Both the position numbers and the translations under genes were made by a program. Shown here piece by piece: positions 1 through 10,530 of a stretch of DNA of 32,768 bases. Within the stretch, counting starts at the first letter, position 1, and each line of letters starts with the position of its first letter. Source of the stretch: Tilletiaria anomala UBC 951. Taxonomy: Eukaryota > Basidiomycota > Exobasidiomycetes > Georgefischeriales > Tilletiariaceae. Location of the stretch: contig NW_013546877.1 of the NCBI RefSeq assembly GCF_000711695.1, positions 1 through 32,768 of the forward strand, written 5' to 3'. The notes beneath the pieces were generated by a model, which saw only the letters and a program-made list of their open reading frames with translations, was not told the DNA's origin and searched no databases.

Positions 1-3000
1 CAACTTTGAACTTGAGCATCTGGCAGAGGCCAAAAGAATTGCCCTACGTCGACCGACAACAACGTAGTGACAACGGTCACTTAGCGACTGGAACCGGCGA
101 TTTCCACGCCCCCAGCTCAATTCACGTCAGTCTTGCGCATGTGCGAGCTCCTGCAAACCCCATAGGAGTGGTTCGAACTTGCTATGTGTTAGAAGGCTGA
201 AAAACATCAAAGAGTTCCCTACGACCCAAACTTCCAGAAGCATCCCATAATCCAACTGGAGCTGAACCTATGAATGATGGCGTGTAAGCGATGCGAGAGT
301 GACTGGTTGCAGAATGTACAGCGGGTTCTTCGTGCAATGTAGATGATCGAAGAAATCGTGACATGAAATGCCATAATTCAGGGATGATACACACTGTCTC
401 CGATGCGACTGTGCTACTCGCCTTCCAGATCCGGACTTGACGCAGCACAGACTAGATTCTCGCCAAATTCGTAACCGTTATCTGGTCGGAGTCTCAATCC
501 AGATGTTGTAGCATGAAGAGGGATAACCTTACGTATGTTGTCCACATGCTGAAATTGCATGCCCAGATCATCGTAGGTGGCCAACGTTTTGTATTCTTTA
601 TATTGAATTGGTGAAAGTGCCAGAGAAAGCTGCTGCCCACAATGACTCCTGCACGGCAAGGGCAGTGTTATTAGGCTTGAGAGAGAACGGAGCCGGGAAC
701 ATCAGCTTCGATCGAGCTGCGCTATTGTAATGGAATATGTCGCGGATGTGCTGATGTGTTCCGTGCATCAGGGTGTGTTGGAAGCTTCACTGCTCGAGCA
801 TTGCGAATGTCGATCAAGATCCAGTACGGGTTGATGCTTGTCCTTGACGCACATGGCTAAAGCGGTATATTGTGAAAGATATGAGGGACTTGTGGCTAAG
901 GGAACTCGGCGTCCGGTGCTCTAGGATTACGTAGCTCGGGCTCCTTGAGGCCTTGTCATGCCTTACTGGGCACGTTCTAAATGTTCTGATGGCTTAGAAC
1001 AGGCATCAACAATTTGGATCCGAGGACATGCGTAGTAGGCGTGCGGTATTTGATGGGAAAGGCATCGAGGAAAGGTGACGAGTGTGACAGGCTACCGCGA
1101 CGACCACTAAAGCCGCTCCACCTTGCGTTGATCGGTCCAATCGAGAGAATAGTTGGGCCAGGTGAAAATTGACGGTGTTTGTGGACCTTTTAAAAGTTGC
1201 TGTACAGCAGAGCTGCCCGTTCCCAACCAGGTGAATACCAGCCCCGGCTGGCAGTGCCACTTTCGAAATCTTATTCAAGAAAGGACCCCAGAGGCTCAAC
1301 TCAGAAATCCAGCCAAAATTCCATATAGCACGCGGTTCTTCTATCATGAGAACCCGAGGGAGGAAAGCAGCACAAGACATTCCATGGCACCGGCGATATT
1401 GGCCATTCCAGCGCACAGCGATCATCCTCGGATACCGCTCGGAGCACCAGCGCGAATGGAGCGTTGTCTTTAGCGACAAGCTTGCAAATGTCCACCCTCT
1501 GAATATGACGTCCAGTTTTGAGGCACTCTCCTTGAACACAGCGGTCAAGTCGAGTCCAACAATGTGTTCTTTCAACGTGATGTAGTATCGGCCAGAAAAG
1601 GAGATCGTCACATTTCGACCGGGGTCAATGTCCTTGATGGTGTCGAATTGATGACTTTCTTCAGTCTTCGGTCTCGAATTCCACAGTACTGTGGCTACTG
1701 TCACTTACAATGACGAGGGATCGCTCATTTCTGACGTTGGCGTTAATCTATTGATTGAGAGATTGCTGAATTGTCTCGCCCTCGGGATGGATCCAGGATC
1801 ATGGATGGCCTTGTGAGAGGATTGGAGTTTGGGTCGAGACAATATGTTGAGATGTCATGAGGTTGCGGGAAAACTCTTCCTTCTCACACGCGATCTTTCT
1901 CATGCGCTCTGTGAAATCATCGCACCACAGCGACTCTGAAGGTTGTGCTTTGTTGGCAGACGCTTGCCGCATTGTTACTGGACTCGGGACGAAGAAGGTC
2001 CTATATTGATGTGCGAAGACATAAGAACGCCGGTCTGCAGACCGATCGCGATGGAATGGGTTACACCTTTCCTTGTTGTTCAGCTGTCCGGCAAGCTTGA
2101 AGCTCGAAAACAGGCCATGACCCAGAGCGAGATTCTTGAGAACGGTCGCTGGAATGCTGATATGTACACCTGCCACGGAGTCCCAAATATGCAAACATTA
2201 ATCGTCAAAGTCAAGTAAGCCAAACCCCGGCCATGTAAGGTGCTCGCAGGTGAAAAGTACGTGGTCCAAATCATGGTAGATCCGAGATTGCCCCCGTCGA
2301 GGCCTCTCGGCCGTCGATGCATGCAATGTGCTCATTCTACATTAAGAATTTGAGTAATCAGCAAAGCGCAAAATATTCTATTATGTCACTGACTAGGTTG
2401 TTGATCATCTAACGTGGTTTTCCGGATCGTCTCTACTGACTCTCAGCTGTTTTGCAAAGTGACTGGGTGCACCAATGGGCGGATACTTCGTGCGGGGGGA
2501 AATGGAAAGGGATGAAAGAGGACCCAGAATTGGGAGGGAGGGGAGGGAGGGAAGGTGGAGTTAGAGGAAATGATTTTATTCAATATCTTGTTTTAAGGGA
2601 TTGGTGGAACCTTGATGTATTTTGTGATCATGTTCCATTCGCGGCTTAGGACTCCGTGATAGATTTCTAACCCTTCCCTCCTTGCGAGTGCGAGGTGGGC
2701 ATGCAGCATTGGTCGCGTTTGTAGATTGCGAATATGACCTACACAGCAAGCTCTAGGAGACCATAGTCTCATTCGCTTATGCTGTAGGTGATAAATGCAA
2801 TGTACGATGAGCATAGATTGCATGGACTATCGCGAAGGCGGCGGGAAGCAACTTGTGCAGCAGTTGATGCTTCGTTTCTTATAAGTGGAACACAATTGGC
2901 TCGAAGCTTTAGACAAGGTACGAAGCAACAACTCCTGGTACAAAAATCAACAACCCAAATACTCCGAAAGTCCCAAAATCAGGAAGTTGCTCTCGCTGAA

Positions 3001-3255
3001 CCAAAGAAGATGTGTGGAACCAGGATTGTGTACACACTCTCAGGAATAGATACTTTGTCGACATCAAGTTGTTGCCTGTGGTGTGCTATGAATCGTCGTT
3101 GTCATTACGGCAGACCTCGAGCATGCAGATGGGACAGCATTAGATGTCACAACGCTTTCCAGACAAATGACAGCTTGGACATATCGAGATTTCTACTGTT
3201 CAATCAAAGCGTGAGAGCCACTGAAGGCTTGAACACACCTCAGCCCAATATAACT
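1..3255. other. No named gene; weak minus-strand reading frames
   Basis: I recognise no family here. Minus-strand reading frames of moderate length occur at 414-659, 1006-1704 (232 codons) and 1799-2194. They are in different frames, I found no convincing splice junctions joining them, and they overlap plus-strand frames of similar length. They could be exons of an unfamiliar protein or the remains of a decayed gene, as is the case for the relics further right at 5050-7060. The long frame that runs into the macrodomain gene from 2788 has no family features before the Met at 3256 and is probably 5' non-coding sequence. Confidence 0.3.
2532..2551 (+). repeat. G-quadruplex motif
   Basis: Five runs of three or four G are separated by single A residues (2532-2534, 2536-2538, 2540-2543, 2545-2547, 2549-2551). 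Single-nucleotide loops give the most stable class of predicted G-quadruplex. It lies about 700 bp upstream of the macrodomain start in otherwise featureless DNA, and no role is evident. Confidence 0.75.
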
Positions 3256-4011
3256 ATGGCGTCTCTTTCTTCACTGCTGAGCGTCGCCGATCTGTTCGCG
3301 TCGGGTAAGCTCACCCCGACGACGCAGAAGTCAGGGTATCAATTGCGGCATCCTGACCGGCTGTACTTGTGGGAAGGGGATATCACCAAGCTGGCAGCCG
3401 ATGCCATCGTAAACGCAGCAAACGAGGGCATGCTTGGCGGCGGCGGAGTTGACGGCGCAATTCATCGCGCTGCTGGCCCTAAATTGCGCGAGGCGTGCGA
3501 AAAGCATCCTGCCGATGCTAGCAGCGGGGCACGCTGCCCGACAGGGGAGGCGAGAACGACCCAAGGCTTCAACCTCCCAGCAAAGCTTGTCTTACACACC
3601 GTCGGTCCTGTTTACAGCAAGTCGAAGGCTGAACAGTCACGAGAGCTGCTCGCTAACGCTTATCGCAACAGCTTGGCCGAAGCGGAGAAAGCCGGAGCCA
3701 AGAGCATTGCTTTTCCCTCGATATCGACAGGTGTGTATCTTCTGCATGACATGCTATCGCAGGCAAAGATCCTTTGCTTCTTTAATTTGTGCTGGTTCAC
3801 ATTTATTCATCTGGGCCATTCTCTGACGGCAGGCGTGTATGGGTATCCCATCCGAGACGCCACCGAAGTCGCAATTGAAACGGTTGACAGATTCCTTGCC
3901 TCATCAGACAAGGTACAGCAGACGTGCTTCTGTGTCTTTTCAAGCCACGACAAGGAAGTGTATGAGCAGGTCCTCTCGCAACTGTATTCTGTTCAAGCCT
4001 CACCCGAATGA
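3256..4011 (+). CDS. Macrodomain protein (ADP-ribosyl hydrolase, MacroD/YmdB type)
   Basis: Two exons, 3256-3730 and 3833-4011, encode 217 residues. The intron (102 nt, GT-AG) sits in the codon for Gly159, inside the second ADP-ribose-binding loop; splicing restores ISTGVYGYP. Other hallmarks are GDIT at 41-44, NAAN at 53-56 and GGGGVDGAIH at 61-70. These are the ligand loops of the MacroD/YmdB class, which removes ADP-ribose from proteins or deacetylates O-acetyl-ADP-ribose. The length fits a single-domain enzyme. The start was placed at the Met of MASLSSLL because the 156 in-frame codons upstream resemble nothing known. The intron length is a multiple of three and contains no stop, so an unspliced mRNA would still be open but with 34 residues inserted in the binding loop. 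No targeting signal is evident. The family is clear; the exact substrate is not. Confidence 0.87.
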   Translation: MASLSSLLSVADLFASGKLTPTTQKSGYQLRHPDRLYLWEGDITKLAADAIVNAANEGMLGGGGVDGAIHRAAGPKLREACEKHPADASSGARCPTGEARTTQGFNLPAKLVLHTVGPVYSKSKAEQSRELLANAYRNSLAEAEKAGAKSIAFPSISTGVYLLHDMLSQAKILCFFNLCWFTFIHLGHSLTAGVYGYPIRDATEVAIETVDRFLASSDKVQQTCFCVFSSHDKEVYEQVLSQLYSVQASPE

Positions 4012-5017
4012 AATCGTTCCATCGAACCCCGATCCGAGCGAACAATCACGGGCAAGCCCCAAACTCCAACGCTATGTATCTGCTGCATCTCAAAAACGTA
4101 GAAAAGCTTTTCCCAGCATGGAATCAGTGCCTCACTTAAAGGTCAGTTCCCCCGTTGCGTACCACAAACATTGCATCAAAAAGTAGGCGGAAGCCAAGCT
4201 CAAACGTGACAGCCTTGGGCGCGTCGATCCCGTACCGAAAGGCAGCTGCTTGGTGGAGGAGCTGGAGCCACAATTCAAACCTTGAACGATTCGGAAAGGA
4301 TCGAGATTCGGGAAACTCAGAAGGTACAGTAAGTTGCTCCATACGTCACAGTAACTCATGGACATGGGCACCTCATTTCGGCTGTACTTCCAGTAGCAGA
4401 GCCGCGCCTTATGTTTCTTAGATACATACATACCGGGGGCCGGCAGACGCAGGCGAGCAACTCATGATAGCCTTTTTCCCCTGCCAGCGTCAATGCTGCA
4501 GCTTGCACTCGAAATCTCAAACTCAATGTCACAAGCTCAGCGCCATGTGGTAAATTGGAAATCAGGTCCAATGCATCCGTAGACATCTGCATCCCCTATT
4601 TGCGGCTGGACGCGTGGAGGTGCATAGGTCGGCGACCTAGCAAGCAGGCATCTTCCGCACCGTCCGGCCTATATGCTCGGGCCGTCTTGCATTCCAGATC
4701 TTCGGAGTCACTTTAGGGGTGCATTCCCTCGGTTTGGGTTCCGTGGCAGCCATTTCGAACCGCTGACAAAAACGGCTGGTCACACTTCCCAAACGAATGG
4801 TGGTATCACCTTTTCCTATGAAGAAGCCTCAAGAAATGACAACCGCACATGCTACGTGATTGTATGGGCGTGACAGCGCTGTCCAAGCTCTCGAAAGCAT
4901 CAAAAACAAGATACCCGGGCCCCCGATGGCAGTTTCGACACCTGGAAGAGCGGCTTCATCTAGAGTCCTTAAGTTCTGTCTTGTGTGTGCTCAAGAATTA
5001 ACAGCTGCACTTTCACT
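4012..5017. other. Intergenic, no gene recognised
   Basis: Only short overlapping frames on both strands, none with a recognisable domain. A 15-bp interrupted palindrome (7-bp arms around one G) lies at 4625-4639. The minus-strand frames at 4136-4592 could be further decayed exons, but I could not link them to a family. Confidence 0.4.
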
Positions 5018-5049
5018 TCAACACAAGTGAGCGTCTCTCCTCATGTAAT

Positions 5050-5877
5050 GGTAGGATGAATGTGTGCTGACTGATGTGGCGCAAGAACGTTGTAGTCGCA
5101 GCAAAGCAAGGAGCAGGCTTCGCTGCAGTGGCGACTCGGTTACACTGCCAACCCAAGGTCGCAGCTCTGAAGGCGACTTGTTCTTTGAAAGCTTATTGCA
5201 AGAGAGCCCTTCGAACTCGAATTTGTCACTGTTAGGCGCCTTCAACATGGGAATGCTGTGCAAGGACAATTGCTTGCCGGGGATCTTGACAAAAGCAACG
5301 TTCGTTGCGTCGCTTGGCGCGTCAGGATCTTGAAATGGGTTGAATTCGTACACATGCAGCTGCTGATTGTCGACAACAATTAGATGCGGCATTGGAGCCA
5401 TCAGAATCAGCCGGATGTCGCTGACATCTCTTCATCAGACTCAAATGCATATGGTTGATTCGTAGTATTCCCAAAGCATTCAAGGCACCATGGCACGAAT
5501 GGCAACAAGGCTGTAGCCCAGGTGCGGGTAGCATCTGCAAGGCAGATGAGGCGAAGCTTGCCATCACTAATGAGGAGCGTCATCCACATATTTGATGCTG
5601 CAATCGATACAATCAGAGATGCTTTTGTACTTCCCCGTGTCTTGTCATCTTCGCCCTCGCTACCATCGCCGATCTCGTCTTTATCCTTTCTGGACGACAT
5701 GTGCCTCGGGTTGACGTGAGCACCTGTCGCAGGAATACCTGTGCTCAGAATCCGCGTTGCACCCTTGAATTGACGCCCACTAGAGTACCATCCAGATGCA
5801 GCATCGCGTGCGACCCCTTTCAGCAGGCTGGCTTCCCTGACGACAGGGTCTCTATCACCCTGCACCTGCAATGACAC
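5050..5877 (-). pseudogene. Relic of a CPSF-A/CFT1-like gene (internal fragment)
   Basis: Read on the minus strand from 5877, residues such as SLIVSIAAS and LLISDGKLRL resemble the repeat of CPSF160/CFT1 (cleavage and polyadenylation factor) in which 'sations' like VSASIADPYVLLL-DG occur. About 40 residues later, in another frame, comes DVSDIRLILMAPMPHLIVV followed by NQQLHVYEFNPFQD, which resembles the CFT1 segment that reads roughly RPHLLV..ELLIYEAF. The two blocks join only if two bases are removed near 5427-5436, where GA is repeated, so the frame is broken. In the intact family they are also much further apart (about 200 residues). The remaining ~1000 residues of CFT1 are absent on either side. 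It is best read as a truncated, frameshifted copy. The family call is from recall of motif patterns and is moderate; the broken frame is seen directly. Confidence 0.5.
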
Positions 5878-6619
5878 GGGCGCAAGCTTGATATCGCCTT
5901 CCTAGGTTGCCAACGAGAGGTTTGGATACACGAAGCTTGCGGCTCTGATGGACTAGCCCTGACTTACGCTGAGATTGAGATGCGCTCGCAAACATCCGTC
6001 CTCGAACGATCGTACTTCAATGTTCAGCAGTGTGACGCGCAAGGAAGAACCCCTTTGCCAACCCGTTGCCGAAAGAGAGCGGCGCCGCGAAGATAGTGAA
6101 ACCGTTCAGCCCTGCCGTTCAGCTCTACCGTTCGAGCGAAGACGCCATCGCGGTTGGCGCTCGTTAGGAGCGAGATATTCTCAGCTTCACAACTGGCTAA
6201 TTATCCATGTTTCCCTCTTTGCTACTGGATGATGATGGTGGCGGGCGTGGCACATCACTCTCAGGGTCGAGGCTCCACCAGGCACTGATTATAGTACCAT
6301 CTGCCTTGTCGCATCTTCGTTGCGCGGTTTGATCCTCGGCTCAAAGCGGGGCATCCTGCCGCTCTCCTGAGCAACAGTCAGCCGTAAGCGTTGAGTTTGA
6401 TTTGAGATGGTTTCTCTCGGCGGATGAAGTGGGGCTGTGTCTGCGGGAGAGTGCAAGGTTGGCTGGAGTTTGTAAATTTTCGTACCATAGGTAGTTGTTG
6501 CTTCGTATGTTGACAATGAACTCAGCTCGTAGCTAACGAAGTTGTTCGGATCGTTCTGCAAATGCGGTAGGTAAGCGTTGATAGCATCCTTCGTCAGTCT
6601 GTTCATTCCACGACGGCAT
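5878..6619. other. No gene recognised; one minus-strand frame
   Basis: A minus-strand frame at 6289-6606 starts with MNRLTKDAINAYLPHLQNDP and has a protein-like first 45 residues followed by low-quality sequence. It could be an isolated exon or another relic. Nothing else is supported. Confidence 0.3.
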
Positions 6620-7060
6620 TATTGAGCATAGTTAAACGTCATGCTGCGGCTCCCTTTCGACGCTCTTCGTCATCATCTCCGATCCAATGCAATGCAAACT
6701 TCAAGCATCTGGAATAATATGACGAACTACTGCTATCATTGTTAGACCCAAACCCTGTTCTCCGTGCTGCTCATGACTCGGCATTCGATAGCACGTCTTC
6801 ATATGAACATGCGCAAGCACAGGCTGGACTTTTCAGTCCTGTGAACGCTTTGGACTGGCAAGCCCGTTCCTCGGACTTGGATTCCTACCCGGCACCATGC
6901 TATTTTTATCCATTAAATAGCCCGTACTGCTGCGACATGGGAACAGCTGTTTTCGGCAGCGCCACGGTCGAGACATGCAGGGATGGATTACAAGGCGAGG
7001 CGGCTTGCCCCGTGTGGAAGCAAGGGTGCATGGCAAACGCGTTCTCTGATTTAGGATGGA
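6620..7060 (+). pseudogene. Broken copy of the 3' end of the mitochondrial intermediate peptidase gene
   Basis: This stretch is a diverged duplicate of the last exon of the intact OCT1 gene at 16914-19395. The DNA around 6699-6742 matches 19016-19059 closely; the relic reads FKHLE-stop-YDELLLSLLD where the intact gene reads FKHLERYDELLLSLLD, the stop being TAA at 6715-6717. Downstream, FDSTSSYEHAQAQAGLFSP and LDWQARSSDL match FDSTSTFEQAQEEAALLTP and LDWQGRFAHL. After about 6910 the match continues in another frame (WEQLFS, then SRHAGMDYK against SRRQGQLYK, then RSLI). A second frame change lies upstream near 6697. So there is at least one nonsense codon and two frameshifts. The HExxH-bearing exon is missing. 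It lies just beyond the 3' end of CAF1, in the same orientation as the intact gene. Confidence 0.88.
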
Positions 7061-7163
7061 CTTCATCTGAATCCATAGTGTATAAAGACACTGCATAGTA
7101 CCGCTTCCATCGCTAGTGAGGCCTTGAACCTCTTGACGCAATGTGAGGCTCAGTCAGGCAACT

Positions 7164-8431
7164 TCAAGCTCCAGCGCTGCCAATGGGCGTGCTTCCAAAC
7201 AACCTCTTTCCCTGGCCCGCAACCGGCGTGTGAGGGCCGCTGGGTGTTGAACCGGAGTAATTTGTCATGTTTTTGCTCAGAGCATTCAAGCCGGGTAGGT
7301 TGGATGGGGCGTTTGCTCGGAATGGCGAGGAATTGGGTGGTATTGGCGGGGGGGCTGCATCGAAAGCTGTTCTAAATTGGTCAGTTGATGGTGTCGATGT
7401 AGGCCGAGATCGTAGGCTTGAACTTGCACGTGTGTATTGCACAGCGCCGCCGTTTGAGTGGGTGAACCCGTACAAACAACCGAGATACTTGCGATCGTCG
7501 ATTTTCCCGTCGAAATACCTCTCCCTCAGCTTGAAAAATGTGCTTACTGTCAGAAGGCTATCGCTTCCGGCCTGGTGTTGCTGCCCGATTCTTGAAACTT
7601 GTAGATCGTCGGCGACGTCTTGAAGTCCGCCCTTCAGCGATTTGCAAGACCGCATGAGGTATTTGATATCGTAGATGCATGGAAACCAGACGCGAAGCAG
7701 CTCGAAGAATTCGGATTCAGTAGGCGGCAAGGGTGATGCTGTAACAACCTTTAGGAGGTAGCCAAAGTCATATCCGCTTTGGACGGATAAATCTTGGGTC
7801 AATGATGTCGATTGATAAGGCTGGCCAACATCCAGACTCACCTGTGGAAGCTGACCCATTTGACATCGTCAAATAGGGCGAGACCTGATGTGATGAGCAG
7901 TTCACCGAAGTGCTCTACGTCGATGCCCATCTGCTCGTGCCGATCAAAGTCCAAGCCGGCCTTTGTGAGGAGTTCGAGCGAGTCTGGAGCGCACATGTCG
8001 TCGCTGGAGGTGGAAAGTGTTCAGCCACTCCGTCATGCGGGCTTGGATGAGCATCTCATCTACTAACTTGATGCTAAAGCGAAAGTTGAATTGCCATGTG
8101 CATGCTTGCCCAGGTGGCGGAAGGTTGCCATCGGCATCGCAGATTGTGAGGCCGAGTTGGATGAGCCTGAGCAGGTCTACGTTGCATCGCAGCGTCTGAT
8201 AGTGATAATCCGATGAGCCTTTGAATGTTCCTATCGGACGTGCAACGATGCCCGGAAACTCGGTATCCTGAAAAGCGATGACTTGAATCAGAGAAGTGAC
8301 ATCAACAGCAGTTAGCCGTAGGTGCTCACCATAGCGACGTATGGATAGTGATCAATAGATGCTCTGAGCACTGTCATCTCTTGCTCAAAATTTTCGGCCC
8401 ATACCTCACGGATACGTGAAGGGGAGCCCAT
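7164..8431 (-). CDS. CAF1: CAF1/POP2 catalytic deadenylase subunit of CCR4-NOT
   Basis: Four exons (8431-8330, 8267-8068, 8003-7842, 7776-7164) encode 358 residues; introns are 62, 64 and 65 nt, all GT-AG. The protein is a DEDD-type 3'-5' exoribonuclease that shortens mRNA poly(A) tails within CCR4-NOT. Visible signatures: [12 protein letters not shown] near the N-terminus; [13 protein letters not shown], with catalytic Asp35 and Glu37 as the first residues of exon 2; SGYDFGYLL with Asp158; and [15 protein letters not shown] with His222 and Asp227. The core matches animal and yeast CAF1 almost residue for residue. The C-terminal ~90 residues are Pro/Ser/Asn-rich and not conserved. The start is the first ATG after an in-frame TGA 26 bases upstream. 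It is divergent from RPN10, with 629 bp between the ATGs that may hold a shared promoter. Confidence 0.96.
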
Positions 8432-9060
8432 CTTTGCCAGCGTATCTTTAGATCAACGCGATCCAGAGCAGCTTCACCGCTGCGCTCGTGTGGATGCGGA
8501 AGACGTGACACGCCTTGCGCAGGGGGGACAATGAAATTGGCGGACACGCTGTGCAAAGTCCTGCTGGCGTCGTAAGCGCAAACACAGTCAGCTTCGCGTA
8601 CAGCCGCGTCTGCAGCAGATAGCAAGAACAAATGCTGATCGAAAGCCGAACCAAAGCGCAAGGGGAAACGGCAGATCGACGCTCGCTGTCTGCGATAGAT
8701 GGACGACATTGCAGAGACTATCCAGGTCATGAGGTTTGACCTTGTGCCGAACTTAAAATAAATAGGGTTGCGCGGCTATCCTGTCGGCGGTCGTCCGCCC
8801 TCGGCGCCGCCTGTCATCATGGCAGTCGAAGGGAGGAGCGCGTCGTCAGCTCTCTTACGCACGACTTACGACACTATTCTCACTACAGCCTGCAACCACG
8901 TCAGCTGATGATGACCACCCTTTTGCAGGAGCTCCGATCTGCATTTCATTGATCAGCCCCTGCCCTATATACAATACCGTGGTAGCCGCGAAGTTTTGCG
9001 CACATTGTTTCTGCAAGTTGAGCATACATCGTGTGAGCTCCAACTGCGAACACTTTTACG
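8432..9060. promoter_or_regulatory. Divergent intergenic region between CAF1 and RPN10
   Basis: This 629-bp segment separates two start codons pointing away from each other, so it should contain both promoters and 5' leaders. Short frames occur on the minus strand (8374-8730 and 8855-9043) but they have no domain signal and run into the CAF1 leader. I saw no clear TATA box. Confidence 0.5.
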
Positions 9061-10530
9061 ATGCCGCTCGAAGCAACGATGCTGGTGTGAGTCGCTGTTC
9101 GCGTGCGTTATGCGGCTTCTTCTGATCCGCGAATGTCGTGCAGTTTGGACAACTCAGAGTGGATGAGAAATGGCGACTACACGCCCTCGAGGTGGGAGGC
9201 CCAGTCGGACGCTGTGAATGTCCTATTCAACGCAAAGACCAACTCGAACCCAGAAAACGAAGTCGGCTTGATGACCATGGCAGGAAAGAGGCAAGTTTCA
9301 CTATGTGCAATTGGGATCCGTACCACTGGCTGAACTATGTTGATCTACTGTTGTCGCCCAAAGCCCCGAGGTACTTGTCACGTTAACCAAGGATATCGGA
9401 AAGCTGCTCACAGCTTTGCACAGCTCGACACTCTCCGGAGCTGCCAACATTTGCACTGGCATCAACATCGCACAGGTACGTCCTTCATGTTCGTGCTCTA
9501 CGGCGCTTTTCCTAATCAAAATTATCTGTGACAGCTTGCACTCAAGCACCGAGAGAACAAGAATCAGCGCCAGCGGATCATCGCTTTCGTGGGATCTCCC
9601 ATTCCAGACGCGCAGGATAGCTTGATTAAGCTTGGGAAAAAGCTTAAAAAGAACAATGTCGCTGTGGACATTATCAACTTTGGCGAAAATGGAGAGAACG
9701 AAGAAAAGCTGAGGGCATTTGTTGAAAGCGTCGACAGTGGCGAGAATAGGTATGAATCGTGCAGATGCCAATTGTCTGCCGGGCTCAATGTTCTGATCTG
9801 TTGGCATCATCCGCTCTTTGCACTTCAGTCATCTGCTCAGTATTCCGCCAGGACCGCAGCTTCTTTCAGACATAATACTCTCATCTTCTGTGCTGAGCAC
9901 CGACGTGGGAGGTGCACCCGGAATTTCGACTGGAGGAGACGGCGGCGCAGGCGGTGATGGTGGATTTGACTTTGGGGTCGATCCAAGTATGGATCCGGAG
10001 CTTGCAATGGTGGGCAGTATCGCTCGAGTGCATCGCTTTCCAGGCATCATTGACATGGTATTCTTTTTCTCTTTCAGGCCCTACGCATGTCGCTGGAAGA
10101 AGAACAAGCGCGGCAACGGGCGACGGTGCAATCATCATCCGTCAGTGCCGCTCCTGTGTTAAGCAGCGTTGGGGAGGAGCCTCGCACGCGGACAGAGGAT
10201 GGTGGCAGTGCGCCAGAACCGGCGCTACTCGCAGGAAGGGGATCCCTGATCGTTACGGGTGCAGAATCCATTACGGGAGCGGGGAATGATGCGCACGACG
10301 CCGACGAGGAGGCTATGCTCGCTCGCGCTCTAGCGCTTTCACAGCGAGTAGAGCCGAAACAGTCAGAAGACGCGGAGATGGCCGCCGCTACTAGCTCTGC
10401 GTTGGACAAGGCCGACTCAAGCAACTCGGATGACCGCACAGAATGCAACCCCCAGGATGACGATGAGGAAATGACTGAGGAAGAGGCCATCGCCCGGGCT
10501 ATTGAGATGAGCTTGCAAAAGAAGGAGTAA
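9061..10530 (+). CDS. RPN10: 26S proteasome regulatory subunit RPN10 (ubiquitin receptor)
   Basis: Six exons (9061-9086, 9144-9290, 9364-9475, 9535-9749, 9829-10009, 10078-10530) encode 377 residues. RPN10 binds polyubiquitin chains on the 19S proteasome. The N-terminal vWA domain (about 1-190) begins [21 protein letters not shown] and includes [11 protein letters not shown] and [13 protein letters not shown]. Three ubiquitin-interacting motifs follow: about 222-239 ([16 protein letters not shown]), 303-317 ([14 protein letters not shown]) and 360-375 ([14 protein letters not shown]). Yeast Rpn10 has one UIM and animal S5a has two, so three marks a longer form. Between UIM1 and the vWA domain is a Gly/Asp-rich linker. 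Intron 2 (9291-9363) starts with GC, not GT; only this donor keeps the vWA frame. The other four introns (57, 59, 79 and 68 nt) are GT-AG. All exon phases close in one frame. Confidence 0.96.
9291..9363 (+). other. GC-AG intron in RPN10
   Basis: The exon ends AAGAG and the intron begins GCAAGT, which is the strong consensus of GC-AG introns in fungi; it ends CCCAAAG. Removing 9291-9363 joins MTMAGK to SPEVLVTL, the conserved vWA sequence. The nearest GT (9295) would put the next exon out of frame. Confidence 0.88.

Noticed and set aside
1006-1704. Possible OB-fold protein (POT1/RPA-like) on the minus strand
   Set aside because: A short stretch (FDTIKDIDPGRNVTISFSGR) is faintly reminiscent, but no further family features could be placed and I could not connect exons.
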